64,000 bases of DNA. Source: Diplolepis rosae (Eukaryota; Arthropoda; Insecta; Hymenoptera; Diplolepididae). Every line of letters begins with the position of its first letter. Positions within the stretch are counted from its first letter, which is position 1. Shown here one piece after another: positions 47,426 through 58,259 of this stretch. The DNA lies in contig JAPYXD010000738.1 of the NCBI GenBank assembly GCA_030998225.1, positions 1,736,001 through 1,800,000 of the forward strand, written 5' to 3'. The notes beneath the pieces are model-generated. The model did no database searches. It was not told where the DNA came from and saw nothing but the letters and a program-made list of their open reading frames with translations. The translations under genes were made by a program, and so were the position numbers.

Positions 47426-47875
47426 TTAAGAATTATTTTTATATTTTCTATTACGTAAAGGGTTGCGGCAGTTATGAGCTAAATGCCCTCTTTGAAAACA
47501 CCTTTCACAAGAGTTGGTCCATTTTTGCAAGGTTTCTTTACTGATTTCATCACTTAGTTTGAAAATTCTCGTTTCTGGGATTAAGCTTTTTTCTTTCATT
47601 TCTTCTAAAAATACATATCTTGTGGAAAGAATTTCCAAGAGTTTAGATGCTGCATTTTGCTTTGCAGACTTTTTTTGAGGGGCTGGTTCCCCAATACAAG
47701 AAAAAGTTATTTTATTTTTAAAGATTTCGCAAGTTGCTTGGAATGGTGGCAGTTCTTGGTGTCTTCCAAGCGATTTTACAATATATGAGGGTTGGGAGAA
47801 ATCATACTCAATGCTTATCTCGTTTAAAACTTGTACAGCAGTGCCTTTCGATAGGTCTCTTGTCTGCAAGGCCAT
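47426..47875 (-). CDS. dsRBD-CCHC accessory protein of B2
   Basis: 149 codons from ATG at 47875 (context ACAATGG), intact. A dsRNA-binding domain spans about residues 10-83: helix 1 TAVQVLNEISIEYDF, strand 1 PSYIVKSLG, strand 2 FQATCEIF, strand 3 ITFSCIGE, helix 2 KKSAKQNAASKLLEIL with the Lys pair and Ala pattern that contact dsRNA. A linker follows, then a CCHC knuckle CERCFQRGHLAHNC and a basic tail. TTCTTTTGCAG ends 9 nt before the ATG. It is the last gene before the LTR. The D1 gene (37357-37881) is a diverged relative. Binding of dsRNA is a fair prediction; silencing suppression is inference. Confidence 0.78.
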   Translation of the reverse strand: MALQTRDLSKGTAVQVLNEISIEYDFSQPSYIVKSLGRHQELPPFQATCEIFKNKITFSCIGEPAPQKKSAKQNAASKLLEILSTRYVFLEEMKEKSLIPETRIFKLSDEISKETLQKWTNSCERCFQRGHLAHNCRNPLRNRKYKNNS

Positions 47876-48237
47876 TGTTTTGATCTGCAAAAGAATTACC
47901 TGTTTGAGTTGATGATTGAATTTATTGAAATTCTAAAGTTAGTTAGTTTTTTTTTGTAATAATTTTATGTTTGTTGATATATTTACTTTCCGCGTTTCCT
48001 AACTCAAAGAGATATTTCATGCAGAGAAAACAGTGGTCTGTTTTTAAGAACATTTTAATTTATTAAGGTTTGTCGTTACATTATAGCGGTTAAGGAAGAA
48101 GTAGTGGTGTATATGCAATATGATTTTAAACAACGAATAAAAAATTAAAAGGGAAAATTTTTTAACAAAAGTTACTAATTGATATTGTTTATATTTAGAA
48201 AAAGGAATAATAAAAAATATGTTTTGATTTATTATTT

Positions 48238-48668
48238 TTATTCGTCGTTGTTATAAATAATAGTCGATGATACGGAATCGACGTTGTTATATAATGCTTC
48301 TTGTTGGTATAAATGAATTACACGTTCGGCACAAGATACGCATAAATCTGCTCTTTGCCGCATGTAAAAAATTTGTGTATTGCAAATGGAGCAGTCGAGG
48401 CTAGATAGTTTTAACGTACAATATAAGTCTTTAGTAACTATGTGCTCTATTCGGACGGGCAATGTTACTTCGGTTTCAAAGAAGCTAAGTTGTGTCATCC
48501 ACAATCCTCGCAAACAAGTTTTTTTTCGAGAACATTCATGTAAAAATTCTCGACCAGGGTTGTGCAACAGTATTCTGACCATAATTGATTTTCAAAATAC
48601 GGCTGAACATCCTGCTCGCTTGCTCGAACTTCTTCTGCTTCGATTGTTTCGATTTCTTGGGGCAGCAT
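48238..48668 (-). pseudogene. Cys-rich putative zinc-binding protein 2 of B2, one frame change
   Basis: ATG at 48668, 4 nt after TTTCCCCAACAG. The first frame ends in VCEDCG near 48495; the frame 48238-48582 continues with TQLSFFETEVTLPVRIEH, then CSICNTQIFYMRQRADLCVSC. The three CxxC pairs suggest zinc binding. The C-terminal pattern C-x2-C-x(13)-C-x2-C resembles that of the neighbouring gene at 48850-49203, so the two look like old duplicates. Whether the frame change is a mutation or programmed shift is unknown. No family recognised. Confidence 0.5.
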
Positions 48669-48849
48669 TTTTCTGTTGGGGAAATTCACAATATTTAAGG
48701 AATTTGAAATATTTGCAAAATTTACAATTTTTTAGTATTGAGGATTTTATTAAATTTAACAAAATTTGTCATGCGTGGAAGGTAGATACGTATAATCATG
48801 CAGGGATATTTTCTACTAGAACTTCGTTTCCTTGACTAATTTTGAATTT

Positions 48850-49203
48850 CTAATTTAAATATTGTTCGATACATTCTCTACAATCAGCTGCTCTTTTTCG
48901 CGGAGTAATTAATAGTTCTTGACAACCGTAACAATTCATATATATGCATTCCAATTTACAAATGGAATGCCATGAAGTAAAAAATTCACAGTTATTTTGA
49001 GTTTCCTGATCTAATTTCTCGAAACAGAATTGACAATATCTTTTTGTGGTTTGATGGTTATAATATAAAAACAATGTTGAGGGTTCTAATTCGAAGCAAT
49101 AACTTTGTAATAGGTGCGCGTATGCTATCGGATAGTCTTGCGGACATACACCGTCTACTGGTCCAAGATGGTTAACAATAGGTTCACTTGGAGTTGGTAT
49201 CAT
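48850..49203 (-). CDS. Cys-rich putative zinc-binding protein 1 of B2
   Basis: 117 codons, intact, ATG at 49203 three bases after CTAACAATTTGTAG. The C-terminal half has CQFCFEKL, then CKLECIYMNCYGCQELL and CRECIEQYL: two CxxC pairs spaced C-x2-C-x(14-15)-C-x2-C, as in a small zinc ribbon, preceded by another CxxC. No signal peptide or membrane segment. It sits between F-type env and the related gene 2. I do not recognise the family. Small Cys-rich proteins in plant and animal RNA viruses often act as silencing suppressors, but nothing here proves that. Confidence 0.55.
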   Translation of the reverse strand: MIPTPSEPIVNHLGPVDGVCPQDYPIAYAHLLQSYCFELEPSTLFLYYNHQTTKRYCQFCFEKLDQETQNNCEFFTSWHSICKLECIYMNCYGCQELLITPRKRAADCRECIEQYLN

Positions 49204-49551
49204 TTTCTACAAATTGTTAGAATAGATTTATTTTATTAAGGTCTGATAAGGAGATTGAAAAATAACTTTTTGAATATATTTTCTAATCATGCAAGGTAAA
49301 ATATTTTGCTAAAGGTATTTTAGTTTCCGTTAGAAAAACAACTTTTATTGTGTTTGTTGTTTTTTTTCTTTAGTAAGAAATATTAAAGGCGTGGGTACAA
49401 AAACTGTCCTTCTGACGGTATAGGATTTACAATGTTCATGCACGTGGTTTTGAGGAAGGTAAGGACGGAATGTGCCTGTATCTGAAAAAATTTCTAAGGT
49501 GACTTTGAGTCTATATATAAAAAAAGGGTAAAAGATGGAATAAAGGAAAGG

Positions 49552-51333
49552 TCAAAAGTTAAACGTCAAGTCGGTCAGTAAAGGTTTTGTCACTGAGCTT
49601 AAAGGGGTTTTTTGTATAAGTTCTATACGTGTTGGCGTTTTGTTTATTTTTTTCGATATTTTTTGAATTTTCACTAGTAATAATCCTAAAATTGTAATCA
49701 TAAGTAAAGTGATAATGATTAGTGCTAATGTTAATTTATGTGCACTAGAAATAAAAATAGATGGAATAATTTTTTGAATGTTCGCATATTTTGTAAGGAT
49801 AAACACATGGTTTTCGAAGATTGATAATGGCATGTCTTCTTTTTGCTGAAGAAGAAGTAATATCTTTTTTAGTAAGTGAGGCTCTTGAATGGAAATATTA
49901 TATAAAAATGGTGAAATTATAGCAAGGGAGGTAGTTGATTTGCTGACTGGAATTGAATTATCCATTATATTCAAATGGTTTTGAAGATGGTAATATGGAG
50001 TTGATGAATCTAGATTGCAACCTGATTTTGTTTGCAAAATTCCTATTCCTTGGAGTGTGATTAAGGTCTTAGAGTTTTTTCGACATGATAAGAAAATTTG
50101 TCGGGGGAAAATTGTTGAGTATAGCCATCCATGATGAAATTGCAATGGTGTTAGAAAGGGATATTCACTAAAACTGATGAATATTTCACACTTGTATGGT
50201 TAAGAATTTAGAAACATTGATGTTTCACAAATAGGATTGTTATCGATATTAGATATAGATCTTGGTGGGTGACAAAATGTTTGGAATCCATTTTGATAAC
50301 ATGCATTGAGGAAATTTTCATTTGTTATAAAGTATGATTGGTTATTTGAAGAAATAGCGAGATAAGAATTTTGAGGTTTTATGTAAATAGAGGAAATTAC
50401 GTCAGTATTAAAATCGAGATGTATTGGAATTGGATGTGGTTTAAATAATTGAAATTTTTCGGCAGATGGGATTGGTATAGTCATAATAAAAATCAAGTAC
50501 TTATCGAATAAGAAGTATTGTATTTTAGAAAATGGAAGGACCATAGAAAAAAGGGATGTTGATAGGTGTGGGTCTTCTTTGTTGGATTTGAAGTCTAAGA
50601 AGGCATCAGGAAGTAGCATAGGGTGCCATAAATTAGTTGCGGCATGGGTAATAGCTTCTGTAAGTTGGTCAAGGAGTAAAAGAAATGATTGAGAAATTTC
50701 ATGCACGTCTTTAAGCCAATTTGATGCTAATATTCGATATAGGTGAATATTTGGATCTTTTTGAGAATTATGCCATTTTTTGTAGGTCATAATGTTGTCA
50801 AGTTTTGAAGAAAGATTTGTAAATTTTTGGTAAAATGGATTTGGAAGTAGAAATAAATTTTCTTTGGGCCAACAAAGGGAGGTTTCCTGTCTCATTCTTA
50901 ATTCTAAAACTACCTTTTGTATCTGTTGCAGCAATGGATCATTAGTTTTAGAAATATTCGTGATATTACTAGCTTGTCTAGATATAAATGATATTTCTTC
51001 AAGAAAATAGTTGATGCGTTGTTCTATAAAATCAAGTTGTGTCTGATGATCGTATAAATTACAATTATTGGCAATATTTGAGAGTATGCAATATTCATAT
51101 AATTTATGTGAGAAATCTATTATTTTGTATTTAAGTACTTCTGGCTGAAAGATATCGATATAAGATATAAAATGATATTTTTCAGAAAAAAGACGAACTT
51201 TTGAAATTGGTTCAAAATAAATCCCTGAAGAATGAGAAAATTGTGAGTCTATGAAATATTTTTCTGCTCTGGAGAAAAGTAGTGGAATTGAAATTAAATA
51301 CACTCTCGATGCTAGTTGTTTAAGGAAATTCAT
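49552..51333 (-). pseudogene. F-type envelope protein of B2, single in-frame stop
   Basis: About 594 codons from ATG at 51333, with one TAA at 50200-50202; the same frame continues after it. Early in the ectodomain is GIYFEPISKVRLF followed by a Tyr/Phe-rich stretch as in errantivirus Env and the baculovirus F family. A long helical middle follows (IEQRINYFLEEISFISRQ), then an ectodomain Cys region. Near the C-terminus is a hydrophobic anchor (LTLALIIITLLMITILGLLL) and a short basic tail. TTTTCTTTTTCAG ends 16 nt before the ATG. It would mediate membrane fusion. It is a second envelope gene, unrelated to the G-type env of the same element. Confidence 0.72.
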
Positions 51334-51392
51334 TAGGCTTCTCGGAAGGCTGAAAAAGAAAAGTAGGATTAATATTGGATAAAATATGATGT

Positions 51393-52348
51393 TTACATAT
51401 GGTTGGATTTAGGTCTAGAAGTTTTTTGGAGAAAAGGGGAAAAAAGTCTACTAAATGTTGAGGAGTTTCTTGGTGGGACTGGAGGGAGAAATTGGGTTGA
51501 TTTGTCTACTTTAAAAATATTTCGTCTACGGCACTCTTTTGTAGCATGCATTTGAGTGTTACAAAATCTACAGGAATTTTCCCAAGGTATTAATTTTGGT
51601 CTTGGATCGGTTTGAATACTTTGATTTTTTGCCTTTTTTTATCATCATTATTATAAAATTTTTCGTCGCAGAGATCGTATGATCTTATTAGTAGTAATAA
51701 TAATTTTAAAGCTACTCTATTTTCTTCTAATTCACTAGTAGGGCCGGCTTGTATAACAAAATGTTCATTTATATTAATTTGTGCGAGAAAAAATGAGTTT
51801 GTTTTCGAATTCGGATCAGGATAGACTGTATATTGCGGTAACGGCAGTCCATATTTTATCGTGAAGTTTCTTAAAATTTCTACATGATTTAAAAATCCCA
51901 TGGAGTCTGTTCTGTATTTCTTTTTTGGGTAACTTGGTACGTGTGTAGGCTCGTCGTAGTAATGCTCCATTGCAGTTGATTTCCTGAATCGGTATGGAAT
52001 GTTTATATTAGAATTTATTGTACTGGTTGGGAGGTCTATATCCGCATTTAAAACATTTTTTAAAGCTTTTCGTAGAGAAAGGTGATGCAGTATGATTATT
52101 ATTTGTTTTCATTTTATATGAATTTGTATTTTTATCACGATTGTTATTTGAAGTAATAGGTTTTGTTATTTGGCTACTCGTTGAAGGTTTTGGATCGTTT
52201 GTAGATGATTCTTGAATTGTTACATGCAAATGTTCTAGAGAGTTTATCAAACGTAGTTCACATTTCTCGTCTTTATGCGAAAGAGAATTAATAACTTTTA
52301 TGGCAGCAAAATCCTTAGCTGTTTTTATTGAGTTTGCTATTCCTATTT
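51393..52348 (-). pseudogene. B2 multi-dsRBD protein with CCHC knuckle, 5' truncated
   Basis: Begins inside dsRBD2 at the deletion junction (52348), with the helix DFAAIKVINSLSH. Then comes the Ser/Thr/Asn linker, broken by a frameshift near 52080. Frame 51590-51970 is an intact dsRBD3: helix 1 VEILRNFTIKYGL, strand 1 PQYTVYPD, strand 2 SFFLAQININ, helix 2 ELEENRVALKLLLLL. The zinc knuckle CRFCNTQMHATKEC follows in the -1 frame (51500-51560), ending at 51393. The dsRBD3 frame and the knuckle frame are offset in the same way in B1. Confidence 0.7.
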
Positions 52349-53026
52349 GTTAAAATTACATACGTCATCAGGTAATCTATCTTAGAATGTTTGTCCATAT
52401 TCTACGTCTGTACAGAATGTGTCTGAAAGTGTGCATATTATTCCAGATCCTAATTGAATTTTATTTGAATATAAATAAATAGTCGCGTAATGTTCTTGTA
52501 AAGTTATTTTGAATATTGCTTGGACTACGACATTATTTCATGTTCCATATGGGTCAGAAAATTGTGTACCAGTACAGTCTCCGTTAGGTGTTACAGAACC
52601 AACTAAAGTAACGCTATGAAATGAAGTTTCGTTTACTTTTAACTTTGATATCTGAAGAGAAGGGGTTACTAAAAATGTTCCTATTGTGTGCAGTTGATTA
52701 CATTGATCTCGTGTAACATCATGTATATATTCACTGTGGCCATTTGCTACTATGGAACTGTGAGAATTCGAGATGGCGCGTCGGATTTCTATTTTGCATT
52801 GTATTACTTTTGTATTTGAAAATCCAGTTAATTGTAAAAGTTGTATATAAGTTCTTTCAATATGTACTTGAGATCGAGGTAGATCACATTCTCCTACCTC
52901 TAGTAAAGATAATGTCGTAATATTTGATTGATTTGAACCGCAATCGAATCCTATGATGGCGTAGACTGTTGTTATATAGTTGAAGTTGCAAGTGAGCAGT
53001 GCCAAAAGGAAGCCTCGTAATCCCAT
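52349..53026 (-). pseudogene. B2 G-type envelope remnant, 3' deleted
   Basis: ATG at 53026 lies 2 nt after CCCTTTTTCCAG, exactly as in element A. A signal peptide (FLLALLTCNFNYITTVYA) is followed by GFDCGS, LLEVGECD and IEIRRAIS, matching A and B1. The frame runs to 52538; a fragment continues to 52349, where it is cut and joined to the multi-dsRBD gene. The C-terminal half and membrane anchor are lost, so it could at most make a secreted ectodomain. Confidence 0.75.
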
Positions 53027-53395
53027 CTCTGGAAAAAGGGGGTTCCAATAAGCAGCTTGCTTTGTAATATAAGAATAGGAAAATGTGTCATCATTACATA
53101 TGTATATTTTTGAAGTTATTGATTTACTTTTTGTATTTTGCGTTCCTAGTTCATTATACCCAACATGTCGGCTATGACAATGTGATTTGATAGCCGTAAA
53201 CTGAGAATTACATTTTAGTATGCGTCCGGTCCTCTTGTTTTGATTGTTGAAAAAATGTCTTTTATTATTTCTGGATTGTTTAGATTTCTGCTTCATGTTT
53301 CATATTTCTATATCTTATTTAAATTGTATATATATAAATATATATATATTTTTTTATAATTAATGTACAGATATTTTGTTTCTATTTTTATTTAT
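53027..53395 (-). other. Accessory slot between B2 integrase and env
   Basis: The env frame stays open for 90 codons upstream to an ATG at 53296, encoding a very basic, Lys/Arg/Asn-rich stretch (MKQKSKQSRNNKRHF...). No CARD is present here. As a splice acceptor sits right before the env ATG, this stretch is more likely a separate relic than an env extension. Left of the integrase stop is an AT microsatellite shared with B1. Confidence 0.45.
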
Positions 53396-55885
53396 TTACT
53401 TTTGTACTTGCACATGTGAGCGTTTTAGTCTATTAATGTGGACAACAGTAGGTTTGCCTTTATAGCTTATTTTTACATTTCCTTTTCCTAACACTTCCAA
53501 TATTTCATAAGGCCCTGCATAATGGCTGTCAAGTTTTTTAAATTTACCTCCTTTTAATAAAAATACGTAATCTCCAATTTTTACTTCTAAAGGATTTATT
53601 TTTTTGTCATAATATAATTTAGATTTTTCTTTTGCTGAAATAAGATTTTCTCTTGCTTGTGTTCGCATTTCATGTAGTTGTGTTACGGAATTAATTAAAT
53701 AATCGTCATATGTTTGTAATTTTTCTTGTTGTGAAAAATGTTCACTGGAAGGTTCACGAGCTAGTTTACCAAAAACCAATTCATAGGGTGTGCATTTTGT
53801 GCCTTCATGTACACTAGTATTATATGAGAACAATGCTAGTTCAAGCCAATCATCCCATTCTGAATTTTTTGCAACAAATTGTTTGAGATATTCTCCTAAA
53901 ACATGATGTGAACGCTCTAATGACCAGTTTGATTGAGGGTGAAAAGCTGTGATACGAAATTGTTTAATTCCAAAACGTTTTGCCAATCTTTTTAATCAAT
54001 TACTAAAAAAATCTCTGCCTTGGTCAGTAAGTACTCCTTTCGGTGATCCAAATATGCAAATAAATTTTTTCACGAAAGCGTCTGCTATCGTACTAGCTTG
54101 GTGATTAGGAAGAGGTATTGCTGAAGAATATTTGGTAAAATTATCTTGTATCGTTAGAATATATAAGTTACCAGATTTTGTTTCAGGTAGTGGACCAACA
54201 ATGTCCATTGATATTTTTTCAAAAGCAGTAGTGGGTGTGTCAGTGATTACCATAGGGTTTTTTGTTTTGACTCTGATTAATTTTTTTAGTTGACATTCTA
54301 AACAGCCTTGAATATATTTTTGAATGTATACTTTCATATTTCCCCAAAAAAATTTTTGGCGAATTCCGCTATAAGTTTTTGTAACGCCTTTATGGCCTCC
54401 TAATGCTGAAGAATGAGCTTCTTCAATTAAATGAGTTCGTTGTTCCTTTGTTGGATATTGCGTTATTCCATTGGAAACTATAATTTCTGTAGTTGAATTT
54501 GAAAAAATTGAATCGAAAATTGATTTCACTTCTTCCCAAGGTATATGATTAATCCTGGAAGTTTTTGAAATACTAATTGATCGTAATTTAAATTTTTGAG
54601 ATAATTCATGTAATGAGTGAATTGATAATTTTATATTATTGAAAGTTTCTGATAAATTGTCCTTAGTTTCTTCTTCAATTGGAAGTGCAAAATGGTAGTA
54701 GTTTTCTTTTTTAATCTCTTTTGCTATTCCCTTTTGTAAATTTTTAAATTTTGGTAAGGTTTCACTTTTTTCTAAAATTTTTGATCTGTTGTCGCGAGGA
54801 GTTCCATTTGTTGTAACAAAATATGCATAATTATCTTTTCGCATAGTTAATTGATCGCGACATTCGACTATATTTTTCTTCGTTATAACTTTTTCTGTTT
54901 GAGAGTTTATAGGAGGAGGTTCTGGGGGTGGACGATTACAATCATCATGATCATTATCGTTTTTTCCAGAATTTATTTGAGGTCTTCGGTTCAGTTTCAA
55001 ATTTTCATTAAAATAAGGCTCTTCAAATTCTTCTACCAATTTTTCTTCTCGGTTTTCTTCAAACTTTTCTTCAAAATTTTCCTCAAGATCGTCTCCAAAA
55101 TTTTCTTCATAATTCTGTTCAATATTCTTCTCAAAATCTTCTTCAAAATTATCTTCCAAATTTTCTTCATAATTTCCTTCATTATTTCCTCCGTATGAGG
55201 TTTCAATGTCGTTGATTTCATCTTCTGAGGTTGAAAAATAATTTTCACTTTCTTCACTTTCAAATTCATTAATATTTTTTGGCTTCTTGGCATTCTTCTT
55301 CTTTTTGTTGTTTGCTTGAGTTAGTTTCAAATAATCTAAATATTCAGGATCAGAGTCGGAATCTGATTCTACTTTTGTTCGGCTTCCCTTTTGCATATTT
55401 ATTATTGGTAATTCATCTTCATATATTTGTTTTCTGGGTCTACCTCTCTTTCTTTTTGTTTGAGAGGGAATATTTTTCAAAATTGTAAGTAGATTTTTTC
55501 TTGGCCTACCTCGTGGTTTTTTCACAAGAGGTTTAGAAGAAAAATTTTCGTCTAATTTTTCTTAAATTTCATTTCCATTCAAATTTTTTGCTTTTTCTTG
55601 TTGTATTCCCTTTTGAGCTCTCGTAGTAATAGTTTTCCATGATAAATTTTCGTATTTTTTGGAAAACACTGGACTTAATAAAAATATTGTCATAAAAATA
55701 AGTCTTGAAGCCATATTTTTGAATAAATTTGTGTATTTTAAAATATGCTTACCAATCTGACTAAATAATTCTTCACTAAGAAATTCCTGGAAATATTCTG
55801 GGATTTTTGAGTCGATATTTAATATTTGGGCTTCCGAAATTTCGCTAAAACGATCTACGTCGTCTGGTACGATTTCTGGATTCAA
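53396..55885 (-). pseudogene. pol: B2 pol, second part: AT-hooks, macro-like domain, integrase
   Basis: Frame 53996-55525 begins with two AT-hooks (KKPRGRPRKN and KRKRGRPRKQ), then an acidic Glu/Asn-rich linker, PPPEPPPINSQ, DNYAYFVTTNG, a macro-like region ending IIVSNG, the integrase zinc finger (HSSALGGHKG ... CLECQ), and catalytic Asp in SMDIVGPLP and LTDQGRDF. A break at 53990 leads to frame 53396-53986 with SNWSLERSHH and a GPY module (YAGPYEILEVLG). Further upstream 55562-55885 (minus) is a hydrophobic piece of the linker with IFLLSPVFSKKYENL. At least three frame breaks. Confidence 0.87.
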
Positions 55886-55936
55886 GTTTCTTCGTTTTGA
55901 AGGTCTTACCTCATTTTTAGAGTTTTCTTGTTTTTT

Positions 55937-58250
55937 TCATGTAAAAGTTTTCTTGGAAAACATTTTTTCTTGGGAAGTCATAAAAGTATCATTGGCGTCA
56001 ACTTGTAAATATCTTGATTTCTCTTTGTTATCATCAATAGGGTTTCTTGAGAGAGCGTCTGCATTTACATTCATTTTTCCTGCTTTGTAAATTAGATCAA
56101 AGTCATTTTCTGCGAGTTTCAATCTCCAACGTGAAACTCGTGAACAAGGGTCTTTAGAATTTTGAAACCAAACTAGAGGTTTGTGATCAGTCACTAAAGT
56201 AAATTTTCTCCCATACAAATAAGGACGAAAATGAGTTACACAAAATATTATAGCAAGAGCTTCTTTCTCATATGTATCATATTTTTTCTCAGTATCACTT
56301 AGACTACGTGAAGCATATGCTATTGGCTTATCTTCACCTATTTTACCTTGTGATAAAATACCTCCTATTGCAAATCCTGAGGCATCTGTTGTGAGTATAA
56401 AAGGTTGAGAAAAATCAGGTCGTTGTAAAAGTGGTTCTTCACATAATTTTGATTTTAAAATTTCGAAAGCTGCTTGTTGTTTTTCTGTCCAATTAAAAGG
56501 TGTATCTTGTTTCAGTAGTTGATTTAAAGGACTTGCAATTTTTGAAAATCCGCCAATAAATCGTCTATAATATCCTGCTAAGCCTAAAAATTGTTTAACA
56601 TTTTTCTGTGTTTTTGGGACTGGAAAGTTTTTTACAGCTATTATCTTTTTTGGATCCGAACGTACTCCATTTTTATCAATTATATGACCTAAACATCCTA
56701 CTTCAGGTCGTAAAAATTCGCACTTGTCTCGTTGTAAATGAAGATTTTCTTTTCTAAGTCTTTCTGCTAAATTGTTGAATTTAATTTCGTGCTCTTCTAG
56801 AGTATTTGCATATATAACTATGTCATCAAGATTTACAAAAAGTTCCGTTCCGATTAATCCAGTTAATGTTAAATCCATTAATCTTTGAAATGTTGCAGGG
56901 GCGGTTTTCAAACCAAAGGGCATTCTATCGAATTCGTAATGACCGTGAGGTGTAGAAAATGCGGTTTTATGTGAGTCTTTTGGGTTCATTTTTATATGGT
57001 GAAAACCGGTAGCTATATCAAACACTGAAAAATATTTTGCTGATCCTAAAGAATCAAGTATATCGTTTATATTAGGTAAAGGATACGAATCACCAATTGT
57101 TTTTTCATTTAATTTACGAAAATCAAGAAACATTCTCTATTTTATTTTTCCTTGAGAATCAGGTTTTTTAGGAACTATCCACACTGGAGTGTTATATGGT
57201 GATTGTGAGTGCTTTATTATTTTATTTTTTAATAATTCATCGGCTTGTCTTGTAATTTCTTCCTTGTGAACTGGGGGAAATCTATATTGTCTTGAAAAAA
57301 TTGGAGCGTCATCTACAGTTGGAATTGAATATTGTAATACATTAGTAGCTTCAAGTGGTTCTCCTGGGATTTGAAATCTGTCTGCATTATTTTTAATTAA
57401 TTTTTCTACATGTTCATATTCATATTGATTTAAATGGTCTAATCGAAGAAGTTTTTTAATAAATTCTACTCTGTCTTCGTCTGTTACATTATAAAATTTG
57501 CATGAGTTAATTAGAGAATTGTCAGTTATTAAAAAGTTATTTAATATTTTACTTGATAAATCTTCGTTATTTAATTGTTTAAAAATAGTATAATTTTTCA
57601 ATTTGTTTATAACATTCTTGTTCTTGAAGATCTTCTAAATTAACTATTGAGACTGATAATGTTATTGGTATTTCATTTTTATTTGCAAATTTTAAATAAG
57701 CTTTTCCCTTGTGATTTTTTACAACTGCGTCACCTACGTAGACGCCATCTTGGAAATGTAATCGAGGTACATACCCTTCACTCTTTTCTGTATTTTTGAT
57801 ATTAACATAAAATGTTGTAACTGTTCGAGCTGGAATAGAAAATGTATTGGTAGATTTAAAAGGGTAACAGTGGTTCTCAATTTCTAAGCATTTTGAAGTA
57901 TAGTTTATATTCACACTATTATCTTGAAAAAATTCTGATCCTAATACTCCATCTTCTTCTACTGGGACTTCATTCGGAATAATGTTAAATATCGTTGGAT
58001 AACCAAAAATGTTTATTTTTACCTGTCCTAACGTGTAAAGTGGTAAATCATTAATTCCTGTAAGTTTCAATACGTTATGGCTATTTATTGGTACTTCAGG
58101 GTTGGGAACCTTTTGTTTAATTAAATTTCGAGCAGCACCAGTATCAATCATCATGTGTGTTGGATTTTTTAAACCTTCCGTTGATATTATAATTAATGGA
58201 ATTGAAGTGAACTTTGAAATATTTATTGTTGTTGTTGTATGATCCTTAGA
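55937..58250 (-). pseudogene. pol: B2 pol, first part: protease, RT and RNase H
   Basis: The protease has MMIDTGAARN and VPVEEDGVLGSEFF (57579-58154). RT follows after frame breaks near 57590 and 57135. The long frame 55937-57133 contains LDFRKLNEKTIG, FDIATGFHHIKM, MPFGLKTAPATFQRLM and a catalytic block reading FVNLDDIVIYA, where the usual Tyr of YLDD is Asn. Then come YLGHIID-like CLGHIID and RNase H (TTDASGFAIGG, YEKEALAII, VTDHKPLVW, NADALSRNP). The Tyr-to-Asn change at the polymerase active site would be expected to impair RT. Confidence 0.88.
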
Positions 58251-58259
58251 AGTGGATGC

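Noticed and set aside
52538..53296. Env starting at the upstream ATG 53296
   Set aside because: The ATG at 53026 is 2 nt after a strong splice acceptor and matches the start of element A env; the upstream stretch has no signal peptide.
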